Source: Chrysophaeum taylorii (lineage: Eukaryota; Sar; Pelagophyceae; Pelagomonadales; Pelagomonadaceae). Taken from it: 64,000 nucleotides of DNA. Made by a program: the position numbers and the translations under genes. Positions 38,054 to 49,781 of the stretch are shown one piece after another. Under the pieces are notes generated by a model that was given only the letters and a program-made list of their open reading frames with translations, had not been told where the DNA came from and did no database searches. Each line of letters opens with the position of its first letter. The stretch's first letter is position 1. The stretch is from contig JAQMWT010000366.1 of the NCBI GenBank assembly GCA_029834535.1, positions 1 through 64,000 of the forward strand. Direction: 5' to 3'.

Positions 38054-38589
38054 TATTATTCTCAAAAAATTCTTCGGTTTTCGGTATTTGGTTTTTCTAG
38101 GAATCTTTGTTTGCTTGCTTGTTTGTTTGTTTGTTTGTTTGTTTGTGAGAACCCCACCCACCCACCAGGGAGAAAAACATATGGCTCTGGTTTTATAGCG
38201 CGAGCGAGCTCTAGAAATAATTATTCTATTGTTCTGGTGTGCGAAAAGACAGAAGAAGGAAGTTCGCCCTCGTCTCGACGCTGATGGGTCGAGCTCGCAC
38301 CTCGCACTCCCGCGCCCTATCTTCTCTAGCTTGCGCACTATGTATCTTCAGTCAATGCGGCAAGCGCGAGCATATTATAGCACTCAGTGTCGCTCGTTGC
38401 GAGCGCATAAATAATTAAATAAATAAATAAATAACCAGGCTGCGGGTCGCCATCTATGTACTGTGATGGCAGCCTGCTCAAGTTGGACGCTTAAACGGGA
38501 TGTGTAGCGAACTCTGCCGTCGTGCTCAAATACCAGGTCATCCAGACTCTCTCGGTGTCCGGCGACGCGTTGAATCTCTGAACTGAGCG

Positions 38590-39090
38590 ATGTCCGTCCA
38601 AAAGCGAAGTCGAGTAAACATTGGCCTCGGACTAGACCTTACGTCGAGTCGGTGCCGCCGAACCGAGTCGTGGCGGGCGGTCTACGGCAGGCCTGAGTGC
38701 AGTCGACGGGTCCACGAAGATCCGATGGCCTCCTCCTTGCAACAACGTGCTCCGCCAAGTCGGGGTCGAGTGACAGCTTCTTGACGATGGCGTCAGGGTT
38801 CTCCTCCAGTCCTCTTGCAACCACATCGCGCGACATCTCGAGACGTGTTTGCGCGGCAGTGATTGAGTCGACGCAATTACCGCGTTTCAGGAGAACCTGC
38901 CGCGCGCTACCGCGGTAGCCACCGTGCCCGTCGCCCACCTCTTCTGGTCTGCCGTCGGCGTGCGCATTCCGTCATTTTTTTGCTCGTCGTCGACGATAAG
39001 ACTGCGCATCACGTCGTTGACATTTCACTTTTTGCTCAGCGTCCGTCCTCGCCCAGGAGATGGAAGCAACAGTGCCAGAGGCGTTGCGGG
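38590..39090 (-). other. Possible gene fragment beside the Copia relic
   Basis: The minus strand reads like protein around 38700-38880 (ITAAQTRLEMSRDVVARGLE, then NPDAIVKKLSLDPDLAEHVV), and again near 38950-39030 (NVNDVMRSLIVDDEQKNDG) in another frame. No domain is recognised and no intact frame exceeds about 100 codons. It may be the tail of the adjacent retroelement or a separate decayed gene. Confidence 0.3.
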
Positions 39091-39640
39091 CTAATCAAAA
39101 CCCCTTTGTCTAAATCTGCTGAAGAGTGGAGCTCCAAAGGGTTTGGTAAATCCATCGGCGATATTATGGGTACCGGAAACATGATGTAGACGTATGCGTT
39201 TAACTGTAAGTAGTCGCGTATACGGAACCAGCGTGTGCTGGTAGCTTTAGCCTTAGTCGCGCTGTCGGGATTATTAGATAGATGAATAGCAGAGGCGGAA
39301 TCTCCAAGTATAGGACTGTTACGTATGAACGACATGTCCGATGGGTGGGGATTGTCGTGAACATCATAATCTAGTAGCAGGTCTTTCCCTGAAGGTTGGC
39401 GGAGATAGAAGTGAGGATAATCAAAACCCCTTTGTCTAACCAACTTGTGGGAAAAAAAAAGTGTGATTTTTTTCTGGCCACGAGTCTCCACGCGGCGGGC
39501 ATTGATGGTGTGATGCCAATCATCGAACGGGCGTACAGGATGGTGCCTCGTCGAAAAAAAAACAACACCCTCAACGCCAAGGTCGAGAAATATTGTTGGC
39601 GAATGGTCGACGTAGGAGATGTCGCATCTTAAAAGGAAGA
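39091..39640 (-). mobile_element. Copia-type retrotransposon remnant (RNase H / pol 3' end)
   Basis: On the minus strand, GTILYARS and downstream ILGDSASAIHLSNNPDS match the RNase H domain of Ty1/copia polyproteins (D-SAI-L--NP), followed by TRWFRIRDYL. After one frame change the text reads LHHVSGTHNIADGFTKPFG, the conserved copia terminus (V-T--N-AD-FTKPL), and stops at TAG 39091-39093. Integrase and reverse transcriptase are missing. A 22-bp direct repeat, TAATCAAAACCCCTTTGTCTAA in all, occurs at 39092-39113 and 39418-39439, probably from an internal duplication. Confidence 0.75.
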
Positions 39641-39763
39641 TTCGTTCGTCCTCCTTGGAAAATCGAGACGACGCGCGTCCTAGAGTCACGAAACACCAGG
39701 CTAGATATCGAAACCCTACTACTACTACTACTACTACTACTACTTTGGGGTGAGTGAAGAAAA

Positions 39764-41869
39764 CTAGGCGAGCCACCGCGCTCGGGTTTTCGCGTCTGCG
39801 GGGGTGCAGCAAATTTCTTGGGAGACGACATCGACGTCATCAAAGTAGGGTAAGCTTCCTCTGCTTTCGGGGTCGCGGACTTCTTTGAGGTCGTCCTCGG
39901 CCAGTCTGTTTTCGGGGTAGACTTCCTCGGAGGAGGAGGCCAAGGCCGAGAACGAATCGTCGTCGTCGTCGTCGTCGTCGTCGTCTCGGACGAAGCCCGA
40001 GGTTGATGTTTGGACGTCGACCGCGTCGGTCTTGGCAGGGGCGGCGTCGTGTCGTTTGCTGTCGAGACGGTCGAGCTGCTTGCGGAGCAGCCTCGGCCGA
40101 GCGAAGCCCATCGCGACCGGGAGCCAGTGGGTGAGGTGCCACTGGAGGACGAGAACGACGTAGGCACAGGCGGCCAAGAGGGCCGCGTTGCCCTCGTATT
40201 GCGAGGATGTCTGCGTCTGGTTCGCTTCGCGCACGACACAGGAGTCCGAATCCCAGAGTTTTGGGACGTTCATGTCGAGAGAGTCTTCGCGGAGATCGCG
40301 GAGGCAGGAGTTTTGGGCCGTACGGACCATTCGACGATACAGAGTTCGCCAGCGCGTCGCGAGCTCGTCGTAGACGTACTTGCAGTTTTCCTTGTCGCCA
40401 CCAAGGATCATGAGCAACATGGTAGGAGCGAAGAAAAATAGGGCCCAAAACAGAACGTCGTGAGTCAGGTAAAAGAGCCACCAGCGGAAGTGGTAGTCCG
40501 AGTCGCAGGCTCTGTTGGCGGCCGCGCGGCCGGCCGCGCGGCTCGCACGCACCGTGAAAGTCTCTTTCTCCTCCTCGCGGTGGTGGTGCTTCGAGGAGAA
40601 GACCACCCGACAGCTCCTGACTTGTTTCCAGTACTTCTTGTACGAATAGGTCGGAAAGAAGACGACGTACTCGAGAAAGAGCAAGGTGAGCAGATGGACG
40701 ACGAGGACGAGGAGCCAGCACATCACGAGGACCATCTCGTCGGCCGTCTGGACGACCTCGCAGAGCACGACGAGGACCTCGATTCCGTACCGCAGCCAGT
40801 CGATCATGAGCAGAGCGTAGCTTAGGACTCGCCGGAGCCCAGCGAGCTGGCTCTCGCGATCGCAGTCCGCGGGGTAAAACTCCTCCAGATTCGTCCGCTC
40901 GTCGAGCATGAGGAGGAGCTTTGAGGAGGCGTTGGTTGGGACAGCTTCTTCCTCCTCCTCCTCCTCCTCTAGAGTCGTCGTCGGAGCCGACCCCCCGTTC
41001 GACACGGTCAGGACGCACTCGGCGACCGCGTCGAGATCCCTCGCCACGGCGGCCGCGTCGTCGGCGTAATCCAGGTAGAGAAAGGTATCGTCGTCGCCGC
41101 ATTCCGAGGAGGAGACCGGAATCACATCATCGTCGCTGCAGGTGGAATCGGTCAAGCCGACTATTCCAGAGGCTTGATTGATCGTCGCTTCGGATTCGAC
41201 GATCGCGTCGGCAAATCCAGAGATCGCCCCCGAGACCCCAGCAACGTAGGCGACCCACTCGGAGCTCGTCAAATTCTCGTACAAATCTCTCGCGGTCTCG
41301 ATGTCGCTCGCAAAGTCGCAGGCGAGCCTACAGGCAGCGAAGAGTCCGAGGAACCCTTCCCCACCCCGTTCCTCCGAGCTGCTGCAATTGAGCTCGCCCG
41401 CCTCGATTTCGTTCGCATAAGCGACGGACGTGTTCCACAAAAACGACACCGATGCCTGGAGATCTAGGGCGTTCGAAACGGTGCAGTTGTCCGCGATCTC
41501 TCTGATGGTGTCGAGGGTGTTACGGATCGCGCACTCGGTCTCGCTCTTGTAGCCCGCGATGTCCTTCACCTCGCCCAAATACAGTTTTGACAAATAAAGC
41601 AAATCGTCGGACAAATCCAACAGCCGGATGTACGCGTCGGTGGTCCGCCGCGCCTGCCGGCTCACGATCGGACTCCGTATCACAGCGATTATTTCGCATC
41701 CAATGCACACGAGGAGCGTCACGCTCATCGCCCCAATCACGGTCCCTCGCTTCCAGTAGAACGCCCCGGCCTTCAAATCGTGCAAGAAGCTCTTCCGGCC
41801 ACAACACTTGTGCGCCGACCGCCGGACCTCCCCCCGACTCCCGCGTTGCGGAGGAGGAGGAGGAGCCAT
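39764..41869 (-). CDS. Multi-pass membrane protein, family unknown
   Basis: A 701-residue protein. The first transmembrane helix lies at about 43-63 (TVIGAMSVTLLVCIGCEIIA). A ~300-residue, Cys-containing loop follows with several N-glycosylation sequons (NCTVSN, NTSVAY, NCSSSE, NLTSSE), so it is probably outside or luminal. Then come further helices near YALLMIDWLRYGIEVLVVLC, VMCWLLVLVVHLLTLLFLEY, LFWALFFFAPTMLLMIL and AACAYVVLVLQWHL. The C-tail is acidic with a poly-Asp run. The overall layout recalls large-loop membrane proteins such as prominins, but no signature supports that. The first ATG is used. Confidence 0.6.
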   Translation of the reverse strand: MAPPPPPQRGSRGEVRRSAHKCCGRKSFLHDLKAGAFYWKRGTVIGAMSVTLLVCIGCEIIAVIRSPIVSRQARRTTDAYIRLLDLSDDLLYLSKLYLGEVKDIAGYKSETECAIRNTLDTIREIADNCTVSNALDLQASVSFLWNTSVAYANEIEAGELNCSSSEERGGEGFLGLFAACRLACDFASDIETARDLYENLTSSEWVAYVAGVSGAISGFADAIVESEATINQASGIVGLTDSTCSDDDVIPVSSSECGDDDTFLYLDYADDAAAVARDLDAVAECVLTVSNGGSAPTTTLEEEEEEEEAVPTNASSKLLLMLDERTNLEEFYPADCDRESQLAGLRRVLSYALLMIDWLRYGIEVLVVLCEVVQTADEMVLVMCWLLVLVVHLLTLLFLEYVVFFPTYSYKKYWKQVRSCRVVFSSKHHHREEEKETFTVRASRAAGRAAANRACDSDYHFRWWLFYLTHDVLFWALFFFAPTMLLMILGGDKENCKYVYDELATRWRTLYRRMVRTAQNSCLRDLREDSLDMNVPKLWDSDSCVVREANQTQTSSQYEGNAALLAACAYVVLVLQWHLTHWLPVAMGFARPRLLRKQLDRLDSKRHDAAPAKTDAVDVQTSTSGFVRDDDDDDDDDDSFSALASSSEEVYPENRLAEDDLKEVRDPESRGSLPYFDDVDVVSQEICCTPADAKTRARWLA

Positions 41870-42023
41870 ACCTAGTTCTTATCTACTACTTCTTCTTCTC
41901 GGATCATCAGAATGCTTCATGAAGCAGTTGTAATAATGAATCTACAATGTATCCTGGCGGCTCATAATCACTCACACTCCGCCTCCTCCTCCTCCTCCTC
42001 GATCATCAAGGCGCAACAACAAG

Positions 42024-42227
42024 TAGAGAACAGTAAAAATCACTGTGCCTCTCTGGTAGAGAATGGTGGCAGGGTGGACCACTCTTCTCGTCCGGTCCTC
42101 TTACGACCGACACAAAGAGCGGCACGGTGTTCGTTCGACACAGCGATTTTTTTTTGGCGTTTAGTGTGAGTGTGAGATTAAGGGGGGGGGGGGTTTATCC
42201 TAACCCTAAATGGAAGTTTCTATCTCT
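42024..42227 (+). repeat. ~200-bp terminal direct repeat, left copy
   Basis: Begins TAGAGAACAGTAAAAATCAC and ends TTTCTATCTCT(A). Near its right end it has a G12 run and telomere-like TCCTAACCCTAAATGG. The right copy (49782-49974) matches along its length with small indels, by eye about 85-90% identical. The ends form a short inverted repeat, TAGAGA...TCTCTA. The two copies have the same orientation and enclose 7.55 kb of unusual sequence. Confidence 0.9.
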
Positions 42228-43467
42228 ACGCCCCCACAGATTTTCAATCACTCGGCGATGGAGTAGCGAAATCTGGGACAAACAAAACAAATGTCTGGCC
42301 AGAGACAAATAGACGTTGAGGCGTGAGGAGGAGGCGTGGAAAGGAAAGGTGTGCGAAGTGCATGAGAGAGATAGAGGAGAGGGTGAAAGCAGGCGAGTGT
42401 GAGCGAGAAAGGGAAAAGAGCGCGAAAAGTTGAACCTGGAATAGGTTGAGAGGGGAAGCAAAATAAAGAGGATTTTGCAAGAAGTGGTGGATGATCAAGG
42501 AAAGGGAAAAACATCGATCGTAAGGAAGAAGAAGAAGAAAAGTGGAGGAAGATGCTTAGAGGATACGTGGAGGAAAATGCTGGGTAGGCTAATGGCGAAG
42601 TATGGCGAATTCTGTTCGAAAGATCAGATCATCATCTTGTTCGGTGAATTGATGAGATAGGGGACGGTGCGTACCGGTGGATTAATCCTAAGTGGCTGGG
42701 GGATGGATCATCGGAGTAGAACGGGTGGTCTAACGGATAACAACAGGAGGGATCATGGGTCAGGCAGTCGGGAATTATGCAGCAGACCAATGGTTGATCC
42801 AAAGGCGAATAGTGAGAGTGGCCGTAGGGATGAGATTCTATTGTGACTAATGTTGGGCTAAAAAAATGGTTTTTTGACGATGTGACGGAGCGCCAGCGTT
42901 ATCCCATGAAGAGATATGAGCATTGAACCAAATCGGTTTCGACATGGTAAGGTAATCGTCGTAATGATAGCGAGTAAGACGGGGCTGTTCCTGGAAGATG
43001 AGAGAACCAAAATTGCCTGTCACATACGTGTCGAAGCTGTCGTCCTGAGTGTAGCGTGGGAAACCTGAAGCTACGCTATGAGCGTATAAAGTAAAATGCG
43101 GATAATCATGGTGCGATGAGGATATCGGGATAAAGTTGTATGGGGTTGGCCATAAATTTGAAAACTTTAAATTTGTTGTGGACTCGGGGTTGTAGTCTCG
43201 TGTATGTCGCCAGTGGCTATCATCGAAAGATGATTGGGCGGAGACTGAGGTTTGCGAGTGTATCGCGTATGATGGTGGATACAGGCGCGTGTCCTGTGCC
43301 GAAGCGTGTGTCCTTTGCTGAAGAGTTGGTGCCCTGTGCAGAAAATGTAGAAGAGTCGGGCAACAAAAGAAAATGCCTGGAGGCGATGGACTGTTGTTCG
43401 AAGATATTGTCCGTGCCAGGGGGAGAGTTGACTTCGAAGGTATAGTCAAAGTCGCATCTTTCGTGTT

Positions 43468-44475
43468 CTATTCGATAAAATAATCCTGAACTGTGACGAT
43501 CGACTGATCCAGTATTCGCTTCATGTCCGAAGTCGTTTTCACCAAAATCAAACTTCCTTTGATGTACAAGCGCGAGAGAAAGCGTGGTGCATCCCTGGTG
43601 AATCGTGCAGTGACTGAAAGGGGAGACATTCGACAGAAGGGTGTTGTCGATATGCGAGAGCTGTACAGTATACAACGTGTAGGAAGCGTATGTTTCAAGA
43701 GAGGATTGATCTGTAGACGGGGAATGTCCGAAGAATGGACATGATGTGAGGTCCTGTCCATAATGCGAGAACTGTCCGATGATGAGTCATGCGAGACTGT
43801 GGCTAGCAGCGAGTGTGTGGGAATGGAGAAGTAGATAGGTATGGCAGTTGACTTCCCTTGATTCGTAACACAACTGGGTGGGGCTAGCGGTGTGCGGCAG
43901 TGAGATTCGGTGGAATGCTGAGAGCAGAGCGAGTGTCCAACCTGTGGAGATTGGGGGTTATCCTCGCGGGTGCCACGGAAAGTGTCGACTGGATACGAAT
44001 CGTAATGGCGGCTGTTGGGCGCAGAGTTCTGCAAGATGGAACCTGCAGTGTGAACGGAGAGGAGCGAACCGAGTGCGTCATAAGAGCGTAATACGCTAGT
44101 GCAGTTTGAGCTGTGTCCGAAGCATGATTCCGATAACAATGTCGACAGGTGCGAGATATGATCAGAACTGGACGAGGATTTCGCGTGAAGTTGTCTTGTA
44201 ACCGAATCATAGTGGTGCAGAGCTTCAACGTCAAGCATGGTGCTGGGAGGGACGTGAAAATAGGCGAGCAAAGGACTCTGCGTGCGGCTATCATTTGGTG
44301 GCGGGCATTTATTGCGCGAGACTAGCGATAACTGCGACGTGTGGCTTTGGCGTGACAGAACTTCGTTTGCATATGGCAGCAGCAGGATAAAATCGAGCGA
44401 GGGTGGAATGCTGAAACTTGAGAGGTGTGACCTGCAAGAGACTGACGGAAGAGCGTGGGAGGCTCTGAATAGCAT
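43468..44475 (-). other. Longest open frame in the 42-50 kb element, unknown
   Basis: 335 codons from the first ATG, Ser 18-20% by eye with many His, Thr and Pro. Another frame at 44322-44924 reads more like folded protein (FVSIRISHASYGYSGYYIGA; PTAARLYARFATM) and continues from text at 45006-45365 (DVIRHIPIKA then a stop, then RDGTLTAPLGLDYEHCAIPM). The choice of real frame therefore cannot be settled. No family recognised. Confidence 0.3.
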
Positions 44476-45716
44476 TGATGACGGAACTTAGTGTCATCAC
44501 AAATCGTCGGGGATTTGGTCGTCGGGAGTCGCGTTGAAGCGGGGAGGAACGACGAATGCTCATCAGGTCTTGGCGCGTGAAAGAGGTCCTTAGAAAGAGG
44601 GACTTCGGTACGTGCCTTGAATTGAGCTCCGATGTAGTAGCCAGAGTAGCCGTAGGAGGCATGACTGATGCGAATCGAAACGAATCTTGTCGTCGGTGGA
44701 AAACTAATGCGCCCTCGTAATTCGAACTGGGTGAAATCTTCGAATTGCCGGTGAGACGGAGAGACCATGGTTGCGAAACGAGCGTAGAGCCGGGCGGCGG
44801 TCGGAGGAGGCGCTTCAACGGTGGCTGAGACGACAGTGTCCTGCGTATCATGAATCAAAAGGTGTTCGGGCATCGTACTGTGCGACAAGCGAGTGTACGT
44901 CTCAGTTGACTGTGAGTGTACCATGGGTATGGCGCAATGTTCGTAGTCTAAACCGAGAGGGGCGGTGAGCGTGCCGTCGCGAGTGCATAGTAGCCTGTGC
45001 GGTGTCTAGGCTTTAATCGGAATATGACGTATGACATCATACAAAGCGATGGGAGCTGAATCAGACGTGATGGGACTGGCTAGTAGTGCCGGGAGCAGCA
45101 TGTCGGGGGTAGCGCTCAGAGATGAGGGTGGAACGCAGTCCACTTCTATCTTGGTTGCCGTGTGTCGCGGTACTATGGGCGTAAACAAATGACATAAGGT
45201 AAATGCTTGTGTCCCAAACGAGAATGCGGTTATAGTCGCATGGGAAGGTTGCATTTTGTCTCTGCTGCAGTCAAAAGCTTTGGATGAAACCAATGGAGAA
45301 ACCACGAGCACATGGGTGGCGTCTTGTGGCCATAGTTCCTGTGGGAGTGGTTGAGGTGACTCCAAAGTAGGATTCCTTCTTGGGTATGACTCAAGCGTTG
45401 CGATGAGTTCATGCTCGAGATCCTAGTCGTCCATTAGATGACTTGAGGTGGTCGCGAATGAGCGATGCGTCGACCTGGTGTCAGGGGGGACCGAGGGGGT
45501 GCTGTGACCTGACTGGCTGAGGTAGCCGTGCTGGTAAGATTCCAGCGGGTGCGCATAACTCTGCAGAGTGCTGACATTGGCTTGTGCCTGATCTGCAGTC
45601 GTGCAGGGAGGCGAGATCGTCTGTGCTAATGCGGATTGCAGCGACAGGGACGGGTCATGTGCCTGGGAGGCTGAAAGGCGACCTTTGTCTTCCAGAGGCG
45701 AAGGGAACAAGCAAAG

Positions 45717-47383
45717 CTATAGCTTCGTCTCGTCGTGATCGGATAGGCGCAATGAGCTTGTGCGCGTGATCGTGGTGCGCTTACCTGTGTCTTCATGATG
45801 TACTTTTGAGTCCTGTGGTGGTGCTTCTGCGAGCGGGACATATCTTAAGGATTGGTCCATCGGACGGGTTGCATCAGCTATGAATGAGAGAGGAGCCAGT
45901 AGCAGTGCAAGGTCAGGTGACATCGCGTGTGCGTGGTCGAGTAATTGAGCGTTGGACCTGAGCATCGTCTGCATAGTCTGGAACCGTGCTGCGCAGTTGG
46001 TTTGCGTTGTCTCGTCTGCTACATCAATGGGCTGGCTGGTGTAGCTGGCCGTTGTGGTCTTATCTTTCGTCTTGTCGTCCAATTGAGACTGTGAGATAGT
46101 ACTCGTTGCTATGTGCGAGACTATAAGTAGCTGTTGAGCAGCTGGGGATAGCTGAGTGCTTTCTTGTTTGGCAGTTTCTGTGGCTTTGGAGTTCCAGAGA
46201 CATGATTGCGCAGCTTCAAACGTCTTGGCATTGGGGATTGCCATAAAGTAACTCGTGAGAGCCAAGGGCGATGAAAGGGTCAGTCCTGCTGGGTGCATCC
46301 TTAATGGCGGAGATGTCGGGACCAGAGCAGTGAGTGTCGTAGTGACCAGGGTTAACCTTAGGCGAGAAGGGCATTCGAAGGTGCGGGCATGTGACATGCG
46401 TCCTCAAATGAGGAATGACGTGCTGAGCGATAAGACGCTTTTGAGGGAGGCAACGAACGTGATTTGGGTGCATGTTTGTGGTGGAGCCGGCAGCTGGCGT
46501 GGAACGTTTGTCGTACGCTCCAGTGATGCGAAAATGCTGACAGAAGTGGTTCAGGTGGAGCGAGTCTGTGCATAGTGCGCGGAGAATGTTTCCTGAGAGC
46601 GCAACGTCGATTTTCCGGAGGCAGCGCAAGCGTGTGGCGTCCAGAAGAGAGCTATCTATGCAAGGGGACACAAAGGACCGAAGTGGTCGCAATGGAATCG
46701 TGCATAATTCGCGGTTTATCGGGTCGTTCAGAACTCTCGAAATCTTTGTCTGTTGCTGCAGCCATGGGGAAAGCTTTCCAAAAGCTTGGTCGCGGTGAGA
46801 CATAAGGATCGGCAGCCGAAAGGACTGCGTCCTCTGACTGAAAGTTGTGGAGCGGGTGATCGTGTGCTGCGACTGGTGCTCGTGCGAAGACATCCATCGA
46901 ATCGTGACATGGTTGTCGCAGATGGGTCCATGCAACCTGCTGAGCATTGTCATCCAGTGTATCCGGCCGAGAAGGTGGATGGTGGGTGCAGCAGCGAGCG
47001 CCGGTGAGCGGCAGTGCGCGTCTGTCTTCGGGGAGAGAAGGCAGCGAGGCGGAACCAGCTTCGAAGTGATCGGGAGCGGCTGATCGAGAGATATCGAACA
47101 AGGCGGGAGTGCCTGGTGAATCTGAGCTGATACCTGCAGGTGCGTTGAGCTCCTGCGAGTATGTTGACCGTGGGACCGTTAACAGCGCGTCTTGTCCTTG
47201 TGGATACGGCATTGCGGGGGCATTGGTGATGGTGCTTGGATCAGGCGGCTGATCTGGAATGGTCGGGGAGACCATCTTCGAGGCTAGTGAAGTCGGTCCT
47301 GCTTCTTCGCTGTATGCATCATACGAGGGGGCGGAATCCGAGGGGATGTTGTCAATAGCCTGCGGCTCTTGTGCCTGGGGCAT
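45717..47383 (-). other. Overlapping open frames in the 42-50 kb element, unknown
   Basis: Three frames of 226-245 codons overlap: 45717-46397, 46216-46953 and 46652-47383. The last begins MPQAQEPQAIDNIPSDSAPS and is Pro/Ser/Ala-rich, typical of disordered linker sequence; the first has FRLQ-like helical text (AARFQTMQTMLRSNAQLLDH). They may be pieces of one long minus-strand polyprotein separated by frameshifts. Function unknown. Confidence 0.3.
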
Positions 47384-47441
47384 AGAATACGGCGGATCCT
47401 TAGGTTAGCTTGGGTGTGGTTGCCATAGTCGATGTAGATGC

Positions 47442-49552
47442 CTATAATACTCGGGAACATCTCGAGGTGTCTTGTTCTTTGACTTGTCGACAGTGGGATC
47501 GAGGTGGCTCGGTGTTCCTTCGACAAGACTGCTTCCTGGGTCGTTCGTTGTGCCCGAAGATAGAAGAAGCCATTGTGCATGTCTTGGCAGCATGATGGTG
47601 AGCATGATCATCAGGGAGAGAGCTGCTGTCTTTTGATAATTCGGAACTTGTCGACTCTTGATGTTGGTGGTCTTGTTTCTTGATGGGACTTTGCACGTGG
47701 TGATCGTCGCTGGTGGTAGGGGTACGGTCGCCGGTGTTGAATGTACGCCCTCGCAACTCGGACGCGGGGATGTTTTCGAGTTGGGATGAACCAGGTGGCT
47801 GAGAAGGCGAGCGGGTGCAAAGGGGTTCAGGGGGTGCCAGAGAGGCGAAGAGTGATTTGGCAGAGGAGGAGGGGCCAGAGATGGCGGGATGTGGAGAACA
47901 GAGAGACGGAGTGGGTGTTGAACCAGGAGAACCAGGTCCGGGGCATCCGTGGAGGTGGTGGTGATACTCGGGGAGAATCGGGGGAGAGGCATTGGAGGTT
48001 GGTTCGGAAGGGGATGAAGGTTGGTTGTTGATGGGGAAAGGAGGTAAAAGATGCGATGCAGCATCGTTGGTGGGGTGGGTGGCATCTAGTGAGGGGAGAA
48101 TGGTGTGGAGGACGGCGTTGGTTTCAAAATGGGAGTTGCGGCGGATATCAGCGTGGGCAGTTTCGAGTGCCTTGAACTGTGTGTGGGTGAGATGGAGTTC
48201 CGCGTGGGTGGAGACCAGTTCGTCGGCTTGGATGGCGAGCTGGGCAGTGGCGAAAGCCAGGGCGGCGTCGGTGATGGTGAGTTTGTCTTCTGTGGAGGAC
48301 AAAGCGTCATCCTTGCGAATGAGCACGGCCTTGGTTGCGGCCAATTCATCGGTTTTGGAGCGGAATGCAACCTGAGTGGTGGCCAACTCGCGTTGGAGCG
48401 CAGACGGAGGTGCATTGTTGGAACTTTGAGAAGGGAGGTGGAGTGTTGCTTGGGTGGAGATCGAGGAATGGTCGTAGTCGTGGTATGCGTAGTCACGCGG
48501 GTGGAGATGAAAATCGGGGAGACAGCAACTTTCGAAAGGTGATCAAGGTCGGTCAGGATGGTCCGATGGTTGGGCGGCAGTAACTTGAGCCGCGGAAGGA
48601 GCTGGGGTAGGAATGGAAGTGCCGGGGCCGTCGCGGCCGTAGGTGGCATGGTCTTGTGGGTGGAAAGGAGCCAAGTCCTGAGGAGAGTGACTTGCGGAAG
48701 ATGATGGAATATCGGACAAGAGAGTCCGACGGTGGGGCGGCAGGAGCTTGAGCCGCGGTGGGGGCTTGGTCAGGGATGAAGGTGCCGGGGCCGTCATGGC
48801 CGTATATGGCACGATCATCAATGAGATGGGTGGTGCGGCGAGGGGGTTGACGAGGATGTTGGGGAACTACAAGTTGTATAGGTGATGTAGCGAGAGTAGC
48901 CGATAGTGGGGAGTTAGGCTCCAGTGAAGGAGGTGGAGGCTCCGGTAGGGTTGGTGGAGTGAAGGGAGGAATGTATTGTGGTGGTGGTGGTGGTTGAGTG
49001 TTCAACATTGCTGGTGCGATATTCGAACAAGGTGGAGTGTCCTCGTGAATGTGGGGTATGCCAGGTTGTGGGGTAACCTTGGCTATGCCTGGGTCCGGAG
49101 GGAAGGCATTGGGGTCCGAGGCTTTTCCGTGAGGTATTTGGCATCCGGCGGAGTTGTCGGCAGGACAATGGGGGTGACCATCGAGATGATCGGTTCTTGT
49201 GTCGGTGCTTCGTTTTTCTTGAGGGGGATTACCGTAAGAACAGCTGTTGTGGAAGCTTGTTCGAATTGCTCGTCTTGATCGAGTGGCACGTCTTGATCAA
49301 GTTGCTCGTCGTCTCGAGCTTGGATTGCGGCAGTGATTTTGGCTCTGAGATCAGCGTAACCAGCGGCGATTTTTGCTTGTAAGGCAGCGTTATCACCGCG
49401 GCGTATTGATCTAAGAGATGAGCGTTGCGCCGTTGGCAATCAGCGGCGAAGTGATCAAAGAAATCGGCTTTGAACTGTTGCATGAGAGCTTGTTGTGTAG
49501 CGAATTGCGTCGCTACTTCCAGACTCGGGACTTGTGGGTCGTGAGTCGCCAT
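47442..49552 (-). pseudogene. Gag-like coiled-coil and Pro-rich region of the 42-50 kb element
   Basis: From ATG 49552 the text runs MATHDPQVPSLEVATQFATQ and on to RNAHLLDQYAA, then after one shift DNAALQAKIAAGYADLRAKI. That is a helical N-terminus of the size and style of a retrotransposon Gag. A Pro/Thr-rich tract follows, containing a ~170-bp internal duplication (both copies encode YGxDGPGTxIP). A regular coiled coil is at about 48090-48390 (ELAATKAVLIRKDDALSSTE and more), and then a Pro/Ser-rich tail. Broken by several frame changes. The Gag interpretation is an inference from layout only. Confidence 0.4.
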
Positions 49553-49781
49553 CGTTTTCGGGTTGCGTTTTGCGCGTTGTTGTTTGCCTTTCACACTTTG
49601 TTCACGCTTCTTGTTCACCACCAGTAGCAAGCGATGAGACTTGACTACGGTCTTAAAACTTTCAGGAACTTCAGGAGATTGCGCTTGCCTGGAAATCCTG
49701 AGTCTTTGTGTCCGAGACGTCGATCGAGATCGATGTCTTTCGGAGGACGTTTCTCTACCAGTACCTGACTGGGTCCTTACC

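Larger units (their letters stand above)
42228..49781 (-). mobile_element. Unclassified element: ~7.55-kb strand-asymmetric interior between direct repeats
   Basis: The interior is unlike the flanking genes: the plus strand is heavily enriched in G and T (for example 26 G against 9 C in 47881-47940), and it lacks microsatellites and recognisable host genes. Long overlapping minus-strand frames encode Ser-, Thr-, Pro-, His- and Gln-rich text; frames of 200-335 codons occur in succession from 49552 to about 43470, with shifts between them. The minus-strand left end could be a Gag-like gene (separate entry). I saw no reverse transcriptase YxDD box, integrase, transposase, helicase or zinc knuckle. 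A decayed LTR retrotransposon is the simplest reading; a non-autonomous or novel element is possible. Confidence 0.5.

Noticed and set aside
36716-38284. 522-codon plus-strand frame antisense to Pumilio
   Set aside because: Shadow frame; the PUF repeats on the minus strand account for the openness.
49740-49781. Primer-binding site beside the right repeat of the 42-50 kb element
   Set aside because: A TGGTAGAGAAACG string occurs on the minus strand but about 18 bases from the repeat end, and I cannot match it to a tRNA 3' end with confidence.
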